From: DATNFP01 sp035606335
Lineage (GTDB): Bacteria > Bacteroidota > Bacteroidia > Chitinophagales > Chitinophagaceae
Assembly (NCBI GenBank): GCA_035606335.1
Contig: DATNFP010000134.1
Location: forward strand, 1-20,608
Length of the DNA stretch: 20,608 nt
Direction: 5' to 3'
The position numbers and the translations under genes are program-made. Of the stretch, positions 1 to 6,619 are shown piece after piece; within the stretch, counting starts at the first letter, position 1, and each line of letters opens with the position of its first letter. The notes under the pieces were generated by a model. The model did not search any database and was not told the DNA's origin. It worked only from the letters and a program-made list of their open reading frames with translations.

Positions 1-4
1 CTCT

Positions 5-289
5 ATGAAACATTTATCCTTCTTTCTGCTAATAGTTTTATCCATCACCAGCTACGGACAAACGTCAAAAGGAGTAGTCAAAAAAAATGCTCTAATTCAT
101 GGCAGCTATTTTATAGATACAACTTTTGTCGAAGACCCAGTCACAGGCCAGCAACTAATGAAGATTTCTAAAATGAATACAGATGAAGCTCTTAAAGACT
201 TAGATAAAAAACGAAAAAAAGGCACTCTCTCCGAGTCCGACTATGTTGAACAAAGAAAATACATACTCAGTATATCACATCAGCAATAA
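5..289 (+). CDS. Small secreted protein with SHOCT-like C-terminus
   Basis: This 94-residue protein begins with a clear signal peptide (residues 1-19: basic start, then a Leu/Ile-rich core ending in SYGQ), so it is probably exported to the periplasm or outer surface. Gln at the cleavage site is common in Bacteroidota. The last 35 residues (Leu-rich charged helix, then GTLSESDY and a second helix) resemble the short SHOCT two-helix module, in which a Gly and an acidic Asp/Glu-Tyr/Phe lie between two helices. The middle has no motif I recognise. The ATG at position 5 is a credible start because it sits directly before the signal peptide, so the gene looks complete although it lies at the window edge; its promoter lies outside. 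Function unknown. The SHOCT resemblance is judged by eye. Confidence 0.7.
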   Translation: MKHLSFFLLIVLSITSYGQTSKGVVKKNALIHGSYFIDTTFVEDPVTGQQLMKISKMNTDEALKDLDKKRKKGTLSESDYVEQRKYILSISHQQ

Positions 290-348
290 CATTAAACCGT
301 TTATCCCCCAAAAGCGCTCGAAAACTGGATTGATAGCAGCGTTTGCCC

Positions 349-380
349 AAAAAGCAAAAAAACGGTGCTTTTTCTTCCTA
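349..380 (+). terminator. Weak hairpin downstream of the small secreted protein gene
   Basis: AAAAAGCA at 349-356 pairs with TGCTTTTT at 366-373 around a 9-base loop, followed by a modest pyrimidine run. It lies 60 bases past the stop of the upstream gene. The stem is AT-rich and weak, so it may not terminate efficiently. Confidence 0.3.
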
Positions 381-427
381 ATCTTGTGTCGGGTTAATTA
401 ATTGATTAAATGGATTTATTTAAAAAA

Positions 428-462
428 TGCAGGGCCATGTCTATGGTCCTGTTTTCTTTATA
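428..462 (-). terminator. Terminator of the ABC exporter gene, possibly bidirectional
   Basis: AGGGCCAT at 431-438 pairs with ATGGTCCT at 443-450 (one G-T type mismatch) around the 4-base loop GTCT. On the minus strand a T-rich tract follows, starting 22 bases after the exporter stop. On the plus strand GTTTTCTTTA follows, so it could also stop transcription from the left. Confidence 0.6.
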
Positions 463-472
463 TCAGCATTGA

Positions 473-2290
473 TCAGCTCCATTGCAATTGTAGCCTGTTT
501 AGGTTTTTATACAACCCCTCTTCTATACTCAACAGTTCCTTATGAGTGCCGCTTTCTTTTACAGATCCTTCTTCCAGTACTATTATTTTATCAGCATTAC
601 GTATAGTTGATAGTCTGTGAGCTATTACAAATGATGTCCTGTTTTTCATCAGGTTTTGCAGCGCACCCTGCACCAGGTGCTCAGATTCAGAATCCAGGGA
701 GCTTGTAGCCTCATCCAGTATCAGTATTATAGGATCTTTTAGTATTGCTCTGGCTATAGCTATTCGCTGTCTTTGCCCTCCGGATAGCTTTATCCCCCGC
801 TCTCCCACTATGGTTTCATACCCTTCCGGGAAACCGCTGATAAAATCATGAGCATTAGCTTTTTTCGCTGCCTCCTCTACCTCTTTGCTGGTGGCTCCCT
901 CTTTTCCGTACGCAATATTTTCAAAAATGCTTCCTCCGAATAGTAGTACATCCTGCGGTACAAGCGCCATCTGCCTTCTTAATTGTGATAAGGGTATGCT
1001 TCCGGCAGGCATCCCATCAAATAATATCTGTCCGCTATCTGGTTCATAAAACCGCAACAGTAACGATATCAATGTGCTTTTACCTGCTCCACTTGGGCCT
1101 ACTATAGCTACCTGCTGGCCGCTATCCGCTTCTATATTTATGTCCTTTAGCACTGTTATTTCTTTCCTGCTGGCATAGCTGAAATAAATATTCTGTAATG
1201 AAACCTGTCCTGATAGCTTAAATTGCTTTTGCAGTCCATTGTCTGTAATTGACACATCTTCAATATTTTCTTTCAGCAGCTCACGAACTCTTTGTGTAGC
1301 GCCAAGTGTTTTCTGCAATTGGCTATATAGATCAGCGAAACCGGCCATCGTGCCACCCACAAAAGCTGTATAGACAACAAACGCGGTAAGAGCACCAAAC
1401 GATAGCATGCCATGCTGCATCAAACCAGCCCCATACCATACTACCAATACAACCGCTCCAAATACACTGAATAACAGGAACGAAACAAAAAAACCTCTGA
1501 ACCTTCCATTCTTTATTGCCAGGCGCACTACCTCTTCTATGCTTTTGCCATATCTCTTCACTTCATATCCTTCGTTAGAAAATGCTTTTACATTGCTGAT
1601 GCCCTGCAGCGTTTCCTGCACTATTGTTCCTGAATCCGCTAACTGATCCTGCGCCTTTCTTGATATTTTGCGTATGCGCTTGCTAAACACAATAGCTATT
1701 GCAATAATAACAGGGATAACTGACAGCATAATTAAAGTCAGCTTCGATGATATATAAAATATCATCCCCAACCCTATCAGCAATATCAGCACGCCTCTTA
1801 ATATTTCAGCAAGCATACTGGTAACGGCATCCTGTATTTGTGCTACATCTGCGGTAATTCTGCTTGCCAATTCTCCTACCCTTCTTTGCGCAAAAAAATC
1901 CATCGGCATCATTATCATTCGCTGATATATATCCTTACGCATATCTGCTACTGCATTTTCTCCTACCGCAGTAAACAGGTATATCCTCATAAATGAAAAT
2001 ATCATTTGCAGCATTAACACTCCTATCATTATCAGCGCTATAGCTGTTGGTGTTGCTGCAAGATTTCCTGCGCTTATCTGATGTGCGCTGTCTATTAATT
2101 TTTTTAGCAGGTAAGGAAAAGCCATTGATGACGCACTTGATAATGCTATAAAAACTAACCCTGCTATAAATTTCCCTTTATATGGCTTTATATACCTGAA
2201 AATGAGTAAGCTCTCTTTAATATTCTCCCGGCTGAGTTTTAACTTTAGTGGCTCTTTTCCTGCTCCATAATAATTTCCCCTTCGTGCCAT
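473..2290 (-). CDS. ABC exporter, fused permease and ATPase, MsbA-like
   Basis: This is a 605-residue half-transporter of the type I exporter fold, expected to act in the inner membrane as a homodimer. The N-terminal half (about residues 35-330) carries six membrane segments. The C-terminal half is a complete nucleotide-binding domain: Walker A GPSGAGKST at 398-406, Q-loop VPQD near 445, signature LSGGQRQR at 502, Walker B ILILDEATSSLD from 522, and the switch His in VIAHRLSTI at 558. Length and domain order match MsbA and related lipid or drug exporters. It is divergent from, and next to, an LpxL-type lipid A acyltransferase, which makes lipid A or another envelope lipid a reasonable substrate guess. 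Multidrug export is an equally possible role for this family and the sequence alone does not settle it. Confidence 0.93.
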   Translation of the reverse strand: MARRGNYYGAGKEPLKLKLSRENIKESLLIFRYIKPYKGKFIAGLVFIALSSASSMAFPYLLKKLIDSAHQISAGNLAATPTAIALIMIGVLMLQMIFSFMRIYLFTAVGENAVADMRKDIYQRMIMMPMDFFAQRRVGELASRITADVAQIQDAVTSMLAEILRGVLILLIGLGMIFYISSKLTLIMLSVIPVIIAIAIVFSKRIRKISRKAQDQLADSGTIVQETLQGISNVKAFSNEGYEVKRYGKSIEEVVRLAIKNGRFRGFFVSFLLFSVFGAVVLVVWYGAGLMQHGMLSFGALTAFVVYTAFVGGTMAGFADLYSQLQKTLGATQRVRELLKENIEDVSITDNGLQKQFKLSGQVSLQNIYFSYASRKEITVLKDINIEADSGQQVAIVGPSGAGKSTLISLLLRFYEPDSGQILFDGMPAGSIPLSQLRRQMALVPQDVLLFGGSIFENIAYGKEGATSKEVEEAAKKANAHDFISGFPEGYETIVGERGIKLSGGQRQRIAIARAILKDPIILILDEATSSLDSESEHLVQGALQNLMKNRTSFVIAHRLSTIRNADKIIVLEEGSVKESGTHKELLSIEEGLYKNLNRLQLQWS

Positions 2291-2312
2291 AATAGATATT
2301 CTATAATATATA

Positions 2313-2320
2313 CAAAGGTA
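2313..2320 (-). promoter_or_regulatory. -7 promoter box of the ABC exporter gene
   Basis: On the minus strand TACCTTTG matches the Bacteroidota -7 consensus TAnnTTTG exactly, 22 bases upstream of the exporter ATG. No convincing -33 TTG is present at the usual spacing. Confidence 0.6.
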
Positions 2321-2366
2321 CTTTCTTGTCTCAAGCGGGATAACGTATCATCGGCTGAAACAACAT

Positions 2367-2397
2367 TTTTGTCGGTAGAAAGGGTGATTTTGTCGGT
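2367..2397. repeat. Direct repeat TTTTGTCGGT x2 in the divergent intergenic region
   Basis: Two identical 10-base copies, TTTTGTCGGT, lie at 2367-2376 and 2388-2397. Their starts are 21 bp apart, i.e. two helical turns on the same face of the DNA. They lie between the exporter and acyltransferase genes and could be an operator for either. The geometry resembles the paired direct repeats bound by LytTR-type regulators; this is an inference. Confidence 0.55.
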
Positions 2398-2482
2398 TAA
2401 AACAATAAATAATGTTAACTATTTGATTTTCAAATCATTTTTTTAGAACTAAAAATTTATCTTGCAGGTATATTATTAAATA

Positions 2483-3397
2483 TTGGCAGTCATAATTTAT
2501 TATATAGCATTACCTTTTATTTATTTGCTATCGGCACTGCCGTTTCCGGTACTGTACTTGCTTTCTGATTTCTTTTATTTTATCCTTTATTATGGATTAG
2601 GTTACCGAAAAGATGTTGTATTAGCAAATCTCCATAATGCTTTCCCAGACAAAAGTCAGGTGGAAATAAAGAAAATAAGTAAGCAATACTATCGCTATTT
2701 GTGCGACTTGTTTCTCGAAACATTTAAAACTTTGACAATAAGCAAAAAGAAGATGCTAAGGCATCTTTATTTTAGCCCGGGTGCTAAGTCTCTTTTTGAA
2801 AAGCTTGCTGCTGAAAACAAAAGTATCATTCTTGTAATGGGCCATTTGGGCAATTGGGAATGGGCTGGTAACAGTTTCAGCCTCCTTTGCAATCATCAAC
2901 TATATGTTATTTATCATCCCTTGTCCAATAAAAAATTTAACGGGCTTATGTATCATATGCGTACCCGTTTTGGAACTAAGCTCATTGCGATGAAAAATAC
3001 TTATAAAGATATGCTGGCCAATAAGGGCGAGCTAAATGCAACAGCTTTTATTGCAGATCAGACTCCTGCTCCTGAAAATGCCTATTGGACTACATTTCTC
3101 AATCAGGATACTCCTGTATATAAAGGAACTGAAGTAATTGCCAGGAAAATTAATTACCCAATCGTTTATGCCAATGTAAAAAGGGTAAAAAGAGGCCAAT
3201 ATGAAATTTTTGCAGAATTACTTGTCGAAGAACCTGCGAAAACAAGGGATGGCGAAATCTCAGAATTACATACCAGGAAACTGGAAAAAGATATAATAGC
3301 TCAACCGGAAACATGGCTATGGTCGCATAAACGCTGGAAGCATAAACGACCAGCAAGTTTGCAACCTACAATTTCAAAATCAACAATAAAAGCATAA
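2483..3397 (+). CDS. Lipid A biosynthesis acyltransferase, LpxL/HtrB type
   Basis: This 304-residue membrane-anchored acyltransferase should transfer a secondary acyl chain onto a lipid A precursor (or a related lipid) at the cytoplasmic face of the inner membrane. An N-terminal hydrophobic anchor (residues 4-38) is followed by the catalytic HX4E motif HLGNWE at 121-126, the ADQTP block at 191-195, and a family-typical tail with WLWSHKRWK near 298-306. Length fits the family. The start appears to be TTG, since no ATG occurs in frame before residue 91 and the hydrophobic anchor begins immediately; no clear ribosome site is visible. The desaturase gene follows 9 bp after the stop, suggesting one transcript for lipid modification. 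The partner ABC exporter is divergent. The exact acyl chain and position cannot be told from sequence. Confidence 0.9.
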   Translation: MAVIIYYIALPFIYLLSALPFPVLYLLSDFFYFILYYGLGYRKDVVLANLHNAFPDKSQVEIKKISKQYYRYLCDLFLETFKTLTISKKKMLRHLYFSPGAKSLFEKLAAENKSIILVMGHLGNWEWAGNSFSLLCNHQLYVIYHPLSNKKFNGLMYHMRTRFGTKLIAMKNTYKDMLANKGELNATAFIADQTPAPENAYWTTFLNQDTPVYKGTEVIARKINYPIVYANVKRVKRGQYEIFAELLVEEPAKTRDGEISELHTRKLEKDIIAQPETWLWSHKRWKHKRPASLQPTISKSTIKA

Positions 3398-3406
3398 TAG
3401 TTATAA

Positions 3407-4402
3407 ATGACAGGTAAAGAGCTTATACTTGCTACAAAACCTTTTGCAAAAGAAATAAGAAGTAAAAGCTGGTATTATACCATCTCTACCCTCGTGTTCC
3501 TATTAAGTGCGTTGATCTGTACATTATTGATTCCTTACATACTTCCAAGGCTACTTTTTAGCATTCTTGCAGGTTTATTAATGGTAAGGATGTTTGTTAT
3601 TTATCACGACCACCAACATCACGCTATTTTACACAGATCACACTTAGCAAATGTGATAATGACTATCTACGGCATTTATGTACTTGCCCCAACCAGCATT
3701 TGGAAACGCTCACATGATTATCATCACAAGCACAATTCCAAATTCTTTAGTGCCAGTATAGGTTCATACCCTATAGTGAGTAAAAGCAAGTTTTTATCCA
3801 TGACAGATGCTGAGCGTCGGATCTATTTAGTCACACGCCATGGGCTTACTATATTGTTTGGATACTTTTCAATGTTCCTTGTAGGCATGTGCCTCAACTC
3901 TTTTTTAAGCAGTTCTAAACGTCATTTTGATTCTTTGCTCGCATTAATAATTCATATTACAGCCTCTGCATTGGTCATTATCTTTTTAGGCTGGGAGACA
4001 TGGCTGTTTTGTATATTTATTCCTTTTTTTATTGCAAGCTGTATAGGTGCATATTTGTTTTATGCCCAGCATAATTTCCCTGCGGTATATTTTTCATGTA
4101 ATGAAGAATGGAAATATGAGCTTGCAGCAATGGAATCTTCCAGCTATATACCAATGCATCCGGTATTTGCCTGGTTTTTTGCCAATATAGGGTATCATCA
4201 CATACATCATCTTAATTCCCGTATTCCATTCTACCGTCTTCCGGAGGCAATGAAACGCATACCTGAATTGCAAAAAGCGCGCACTACCACTTTGTCATTC
4301 AGGAACATCAAAAAATGTCTTAGATTAAAGGTATGGGATCAGGATACGAAACAAATGATAGGTTTTGATAAAATGAGCTATAAAGAAGAACTTGTAAAAT
4401 AG
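3407..4402 (+). CDS. Fatty acid desaturase (integral membrane, three histidine boxes)
   Basis: This 331-residue membrane di-iron enzyme should introduce a cis double bond into an acyl chain. Three histidine clusters expected to bind the iron pair are visible: HDHQHH at 67-72, HDYHHKHN at 103-110 and HHIHH at 264-268, with an extra conserved QHNF at 221-224. Hydrophobic segments lie at about 25-60, 145-165, 180-200 and 202-220. The box pattern resembles the bacterial omega/delta-12 or acyl-lipid group rather than the front-end desaturases, so it differs in type from the second desaturase at 6620-7720. It follows the LpxL-type gene by 9 bp and is probably cotranscribed with it; the cold-shock gene comes next but has its own promoter. 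Electron donor and regiochemistry are not determinable here. Confidence 0.92.
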   Translation: MTGKELILATKPFAKEIRSKSWYYTISTLVFLLSALICTLLIPYILPRLLFSILAGLLMVRMFVIYHDHQHHAILHRSHLANVIMTIYGIYVLAPTSIWKRSHDYHHKHNSKFFSASIGSYPIVSKSKFLSMTDAERRIYLVTRHGLTILFGYFSMFLVGMCLNSFLSSSKRHFDSLLALIIHITASALVIIFLGWETWLFCIFIPFFIASCIGAYLFYAQHNFPAVYFSCNEEWKYELAAMESSSYIPMHPVFAWFFANIGYHHIHHLNSRIPFYRLPEAMKRIPELQKARTTTLSFRNIKKCLRLKVWDQDTKQMIGFDKMSYKEELVK

Positions 4403-4440
4403 ACGTTCTCAAAAATTATGGATAATCAAAATATTATTAG

Positions 4441-4448
4441 TATCTTTG
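4441..4448 (+). promoter_or_regulatory. -7 promoter box of the first cold-shock gene
   Basis: TATCTTTG is a perfect TAnnTTTG match 28 bases upstream of the ATG. The predicted transcript start near 4455 gives a leader of only about 20 bases, so the long cspA-type structured leader known from enterobacteria is absent. The same octamer serves the second cold-shock gene. Confidence 0.75.
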
Positions 4449-4476
4449 CTTTTTCTAATTTTTTTATTAAACAACA

Positions 4477-4668
4477 ATGCAAGAAGGTACAGTAAAATTC
4501 TTCAATGAAACTAAAGGATTTGGTTTCATAACTCCTGCCAATGGTGGTCAGGATATCTTTGTTCACGTTTCAGGTCTTATCGATCAGATCCGTGAAAACG
4601 ATAGAGTAACATACGAAGTTCAAAATGGTAAAAAAGGCTTGAACGCTGTTAGCGTAAAAGTTATTTAA
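4477..4668 (+). CDS. Cold-shock protein, CspA family
   Basis: This 63-residue single cold-shock domain binds single-stranded RNA or DNA and probably acts as an RNA chaperone in the cytoplasm. RNP1 (KGFGFI, residues 13-18) and RNP2 (DIFVHV, 26-31) are intact, and the opening GTVKFFN strand is typical. It aligns with the second copy at 6335-6541 at 40 of 60 positions, so the two are paralogues. It has its own promoter (-7 box 4441-4448) and a strong terminator, so it forms a single-gene unit despite closely following the desaturase. Cold induction is plausible from the family, but many CspA homologues are not cold-inducible. Confidence 0.97.
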   Translation: MQEGTVKFFNETKGFGFITPANGGQDIFVHVSGLIDQIRENDRVTYEVQNGKKGLNAVSVKVI

Positions 4669-4691
4669 TACTCTAAATACTTTAGTATCGT

Positions 4692-4725
4692 AAACATGCT
4701 CCCAAAAGAGCATGTTTTTTTATTT
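4692..4725 (+). terminator. Rho-independent terminator of the first cold-shock gene
   Basis: AAACATGCTC (4692-4701) pairs perfectly with GAGCATGTTT (4708-4717) around the loop CCAAAA, and a T-rich run continues to about 4726. It begins 23 bases past the stop codon. Confidence 0.92.
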
Positions 4726-4785
4726 TATAGCTATTCTAATTGCCTACAAATACATTCAATTTACAGCATAAATGCACAGGCCTTA

Positions 4786-4862
4786 ATATTTGACAATCAA
4801 ATAGTTAAACTCTAAAAAATATCCCATTTGCAAGATGGTAAAAAACCGACACTGTCAAATAT
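4786..4862. repeat. Perfect 10-bp inverted repeat, arms 57 bp apart
   Basis: ATATTTGACA at 4786-4795 is the exact reverse complement of TGTCAAATAT at 4853-4862. A smaller CCAT/ATGG stem lies between the arms near 4824-4838. It could be the closing stem of a folded RNA or two operator half-sites. No reading frame crosses it. Confidence 0.5.
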
Positions 4863-4943
4863 CTTGACGCTTGTTGATATGATAAAAATTATATAATTAT
4901 AATTGCATACAAAATAAAACAAATAATATATTCAGCAATGCAG

Positions 4944-5036
4944 TTATAGTTTAAGTATAATTACCATATAATTGATGTGCACCAAAGTGGCATTGTGGAT
5001 AAGGTTTGCGGTTATAGCTTAAGCTTATAGTTTGAA
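4944..5036. repeat. Three copies of a TTATAG(C/T)TT(A/G)A motif
   Basis: Copies are TTATAGTTTAAG at 4944-4955, TTATAGCTTAAG at 5012-5023 and TTATAGTTTGAA at 5025-5036. The middle copy is embedded in the 10-bp palindrome AGCTTAAGCT (5016-5025). They sit just before the DUF763 start and may be a regulator-binding cluster. Confidence 0.45.
4994..5002 (-). promoter_or_regulatory. DnaA-box-like 9-mer upstream of the DUF763 gene
   Basis: TGTGGATAA on the plus strand is the reverse complement of TTATCCACA, an exact match to the classical DnaA-box consensus. It is 62 bases upstream of the DUF763 ATG. Only one perfect copy was seen, so it is not an origin; chance occurrence is possible. Confidence 0.4.
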
Positions 5037-5064
5037 TACAATACCAAATCTGTAACTTGCGATA

Positions 5065-6276
5065 ATGTCAAAATCCCATGCTGATCTACCTTTGCACTAT
5101 GGCCAGGTACCACCCTGGCTTTATCAACGTATGGGGAAATTAGGTGGGGCAATTGTAGAGGCCATCGTAATTGAATATGGTAAAAATGCTTTTTTAAGTC
5201 GTATGAGTGATCCTTTCTGGTTTCAGGCATTAGGCTGTGTTTTAGGAATGGATTGGCATTCATCCGGTATTACTACTTCAGTTATGGGTGCTTTAAAAGG
5301 TTCCCTCAATAAGAAATCCAAGGAGCTTGGAATTTACATTTGTGGTGGCAAAGGCCGCTATTCCCGGGAAACACCGGCAGAATTATTACAAATAGCGGAT
5401 AAAACCGGTTTAAATGGGGATATGCTTGTACGTAGCAGCAAGCTCGCAGCTAAAGTTGACAACACCGCTATTCAGGATGGTTTTCAACTTTACCTTCATT
5501 CTTTTATTTTAACAGACGAAGGAGAATGGGCTGTGATCCAACAGGGCATGAATGACGCAAGTGGAATGGCCCGCCGGTACCATTGGCACTCTCCCACCGT
5601 CACATCATTTATAGAGGAGCCACATACATTTATTTATGGGCCCAATCAAGGCCTGATATTAAATATAACGGATAAAAAAGCTGACACTACAAGGAATGGT
5701 GTTTTACAGCTCACAAAAGAAAACCCTACCGATCTATTATCTGAGATCAGAAAGCTGACAATGCCTTCTCATCATGATGTAAGAAAAAAAGATGTTGATC
5801 TAAAAAGGCTCGGCAGCATACTTGCCGTTGCTTATGAAAAGGAATCATTGGACATGGAATCTCTTTTATTGCTCGAAGGTCTTGGCCCTCGCACATTGCA
5901 ATCTTTAGTACTGGTAAGTGAGGTTATTCATGGCACACCTTCCAGGTTTGAAGATCCTGCAAGATTCTCTTTTGCTCATGGTGGCAAAGATGGTCATCCC
6001 TTTCCGGTTCCTACAAAAGTTTATGATGAAACGATACACACCCTTGAAAATGCAATAAATAAAGCCAAACTCGGTCAGACAGATAAAAATGAAGTAATAA
6101 AAAAATTATCAATCGTTGCCCAGAAACTGGAGAAAGATTTCCAACCCAACGACAATTTTGAACAACTTGTAGAGCGCGAGCGTACTGAATCCTGGAAATA
6201 TGGAGGCCGTACAGTTTTTGGTAAAGCTCAACCGCCAAAACAAAAACGGAAAGATGCGCAATTAAGATTATTCTAA
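5065..6276 (+). CDS. DUF763 family protein, possible DNA-associated role
   Basis: This 403-residue soluble protein belongs to the DUF763 family (COG1415), whose function is not established. Family hallmarks seen are ADLPLHYGQVPPWL at 6-19, SDPFWFQALGCVLGMDWHSSGITT at 48-71, GGKG at 94-97, AKVDN...QDG at 129-139, a QQGMN...ARRYHW block at 159-174 and HGGKDG at 305-310. Residues 267-287 (LLLLEGLGPRTLQSL and onward) look like a helix-hairpin-helix, a common non-specific DNA-binding element. The basic C-terminal tail ends in QLRLF (399-403), which fits the sliding-clamp-binding pentapeptide QLxLF. Together these suggest work on DNA, but this is inference. The gene stands alone between two convergent cold-shock genes with a long regulatory-looking upstream region. 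The start is supported by family alignment from memory. Confidence 0.88.
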   Translation: MSKSHADLPLHYGQVPPWLYQRMGKLGGAIVEAIVIEYGKNAFLSRMSDPFWFQALGCVLGMDWHSSGITTSVMGALKGSLNKKSKELGIYICGGKGRYSRETPAELLQIADKTGLNGDMLVRSSKLAAKVDNTAIQDGFQLYLHSFILTDEGEWAVIQQGMNDASGMARRYHWHSPTVTSFIEEPHTFIYGPNQGLILNITDKKADTTRNGVLQLTKENPTDLLSEIRKLTMPSHHDVRKKDVDLKRLGSILAVAYEKESLDMESLLLLEGLGPRTLQSLVLVSEVIHGTPSRFEDPARFSFAHGGKDGHPFPVPTKVYDETIHTLENAINKAKLGQTDKNEVIKKLSIVAQKLEKDFQPNDNFEQLVERERTESWKYGGRTVFGKAQPPKQKRKDAQLRLF

Positions 6277-6307
6277 AAAGAAAAGACCGGAATATAATCC
6301 CGGTCTT
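6272..6307 (-). terminator. Terminator of the second cold-shock gene, shared with the DUF763 gene end
   Basis: AAGACCGG (6283-6290) pairs with CCGGTCTT (6300-6307) around a 9-base loop. On the minus strand TTCTTTTTAG follows directly, making a good terminator for the cold-shock gene that stops at 6335. On the plus strand the hairpin is 6 bases past the DUF763 stop but has no T-run. Confidence 0.75.
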
Positions 6308-6334
6308 AAGAAATTAAGGTACTCTCAAATGGCA

Positions 6335-6541
6335 TTATCGTATAACTCGAACGTTCACTGCGTTCATACCTTTTCTACCTTGTTGTAATTCGAATTCTAC
6401 ACGATCATTTTCCTTAACCTGGTCCCTTAGTCCACTTACGTGAACAAATGTTTCCTGGCTGGACTCATCATGCTTAATGAAGCCGAAACCTTTGCCTTCA
6501 TTGAAGAACTTTACAGTTCCTGTTAATTTTTGTGTTTGCAC
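6335..6541 (-). CDS. Second cold-shock protein, CspA family
   Basis: This 68-residue cold-shock domain protein is a paralogue of the one at 4477-4668 (40 of 60 aligned residues identical). RNP1 KGFGFI is at 17-22 and the RNP2-type TFVHV at 31-35 replaces the usual DIFVHV, so the first two RNP2 residues are unusual. It has a 4-residue N-terminal extension and a more charged loop (KHDESSQE) than the first copy, so nucleic-acid preference may differ. Its promoter (-7 box 6574-6581) and terminator (6272-6307) make it a single-gene unit, convergent with the DUF763 gene. Confidence 0.96.
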   Translation of the reverse strand: MQTQKLTGTVKFFNEGKGFGFIKHDESSQETFVHVSGLRDQVKENDRVEFELQQGRKGMNAVNVRVIR

Positions 6542-6573
6542 TTTGAAGAAATTTTTAAAATAAACGATTATAT

Positions 6574-6581
6574 CAAAGATA
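6574..6581 (-). promoter_or_regulatory. -7 promoter box of the second cold-shock gene
   Basis: TATCTTTG on the minus strand matches TAnnTTTG perfectly and is identical to the octamer before the first cold-shock gene. It is 32 bases from the ATG. Confidence 0.7.
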
Positions 6582-6619
6582 GTATTTAATTAATAGAAAA
6601 AAATACTCAATGATAAAAT

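Larger units (their letters stand above)
4730..5064. other. Gene-free region upstream of the DUF763 gene, rich in small repeats
   Basis: About 335 bases with no credible reading frame. It holds a 10-bp perfect inverted repeat (4786-4862), three imperfect TTATAG-type repeats (4944-5036), a perfect DnaA-box sequence (4994-5002) and a possible weak promoter: TTTG at 5031-5034, an 18-bp spacer, then TAACTTGC at 5053-5060. That promoter would place the transcript start almost on the ATG, so the true promoter may lie further upstream. Confidence 0.6.
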
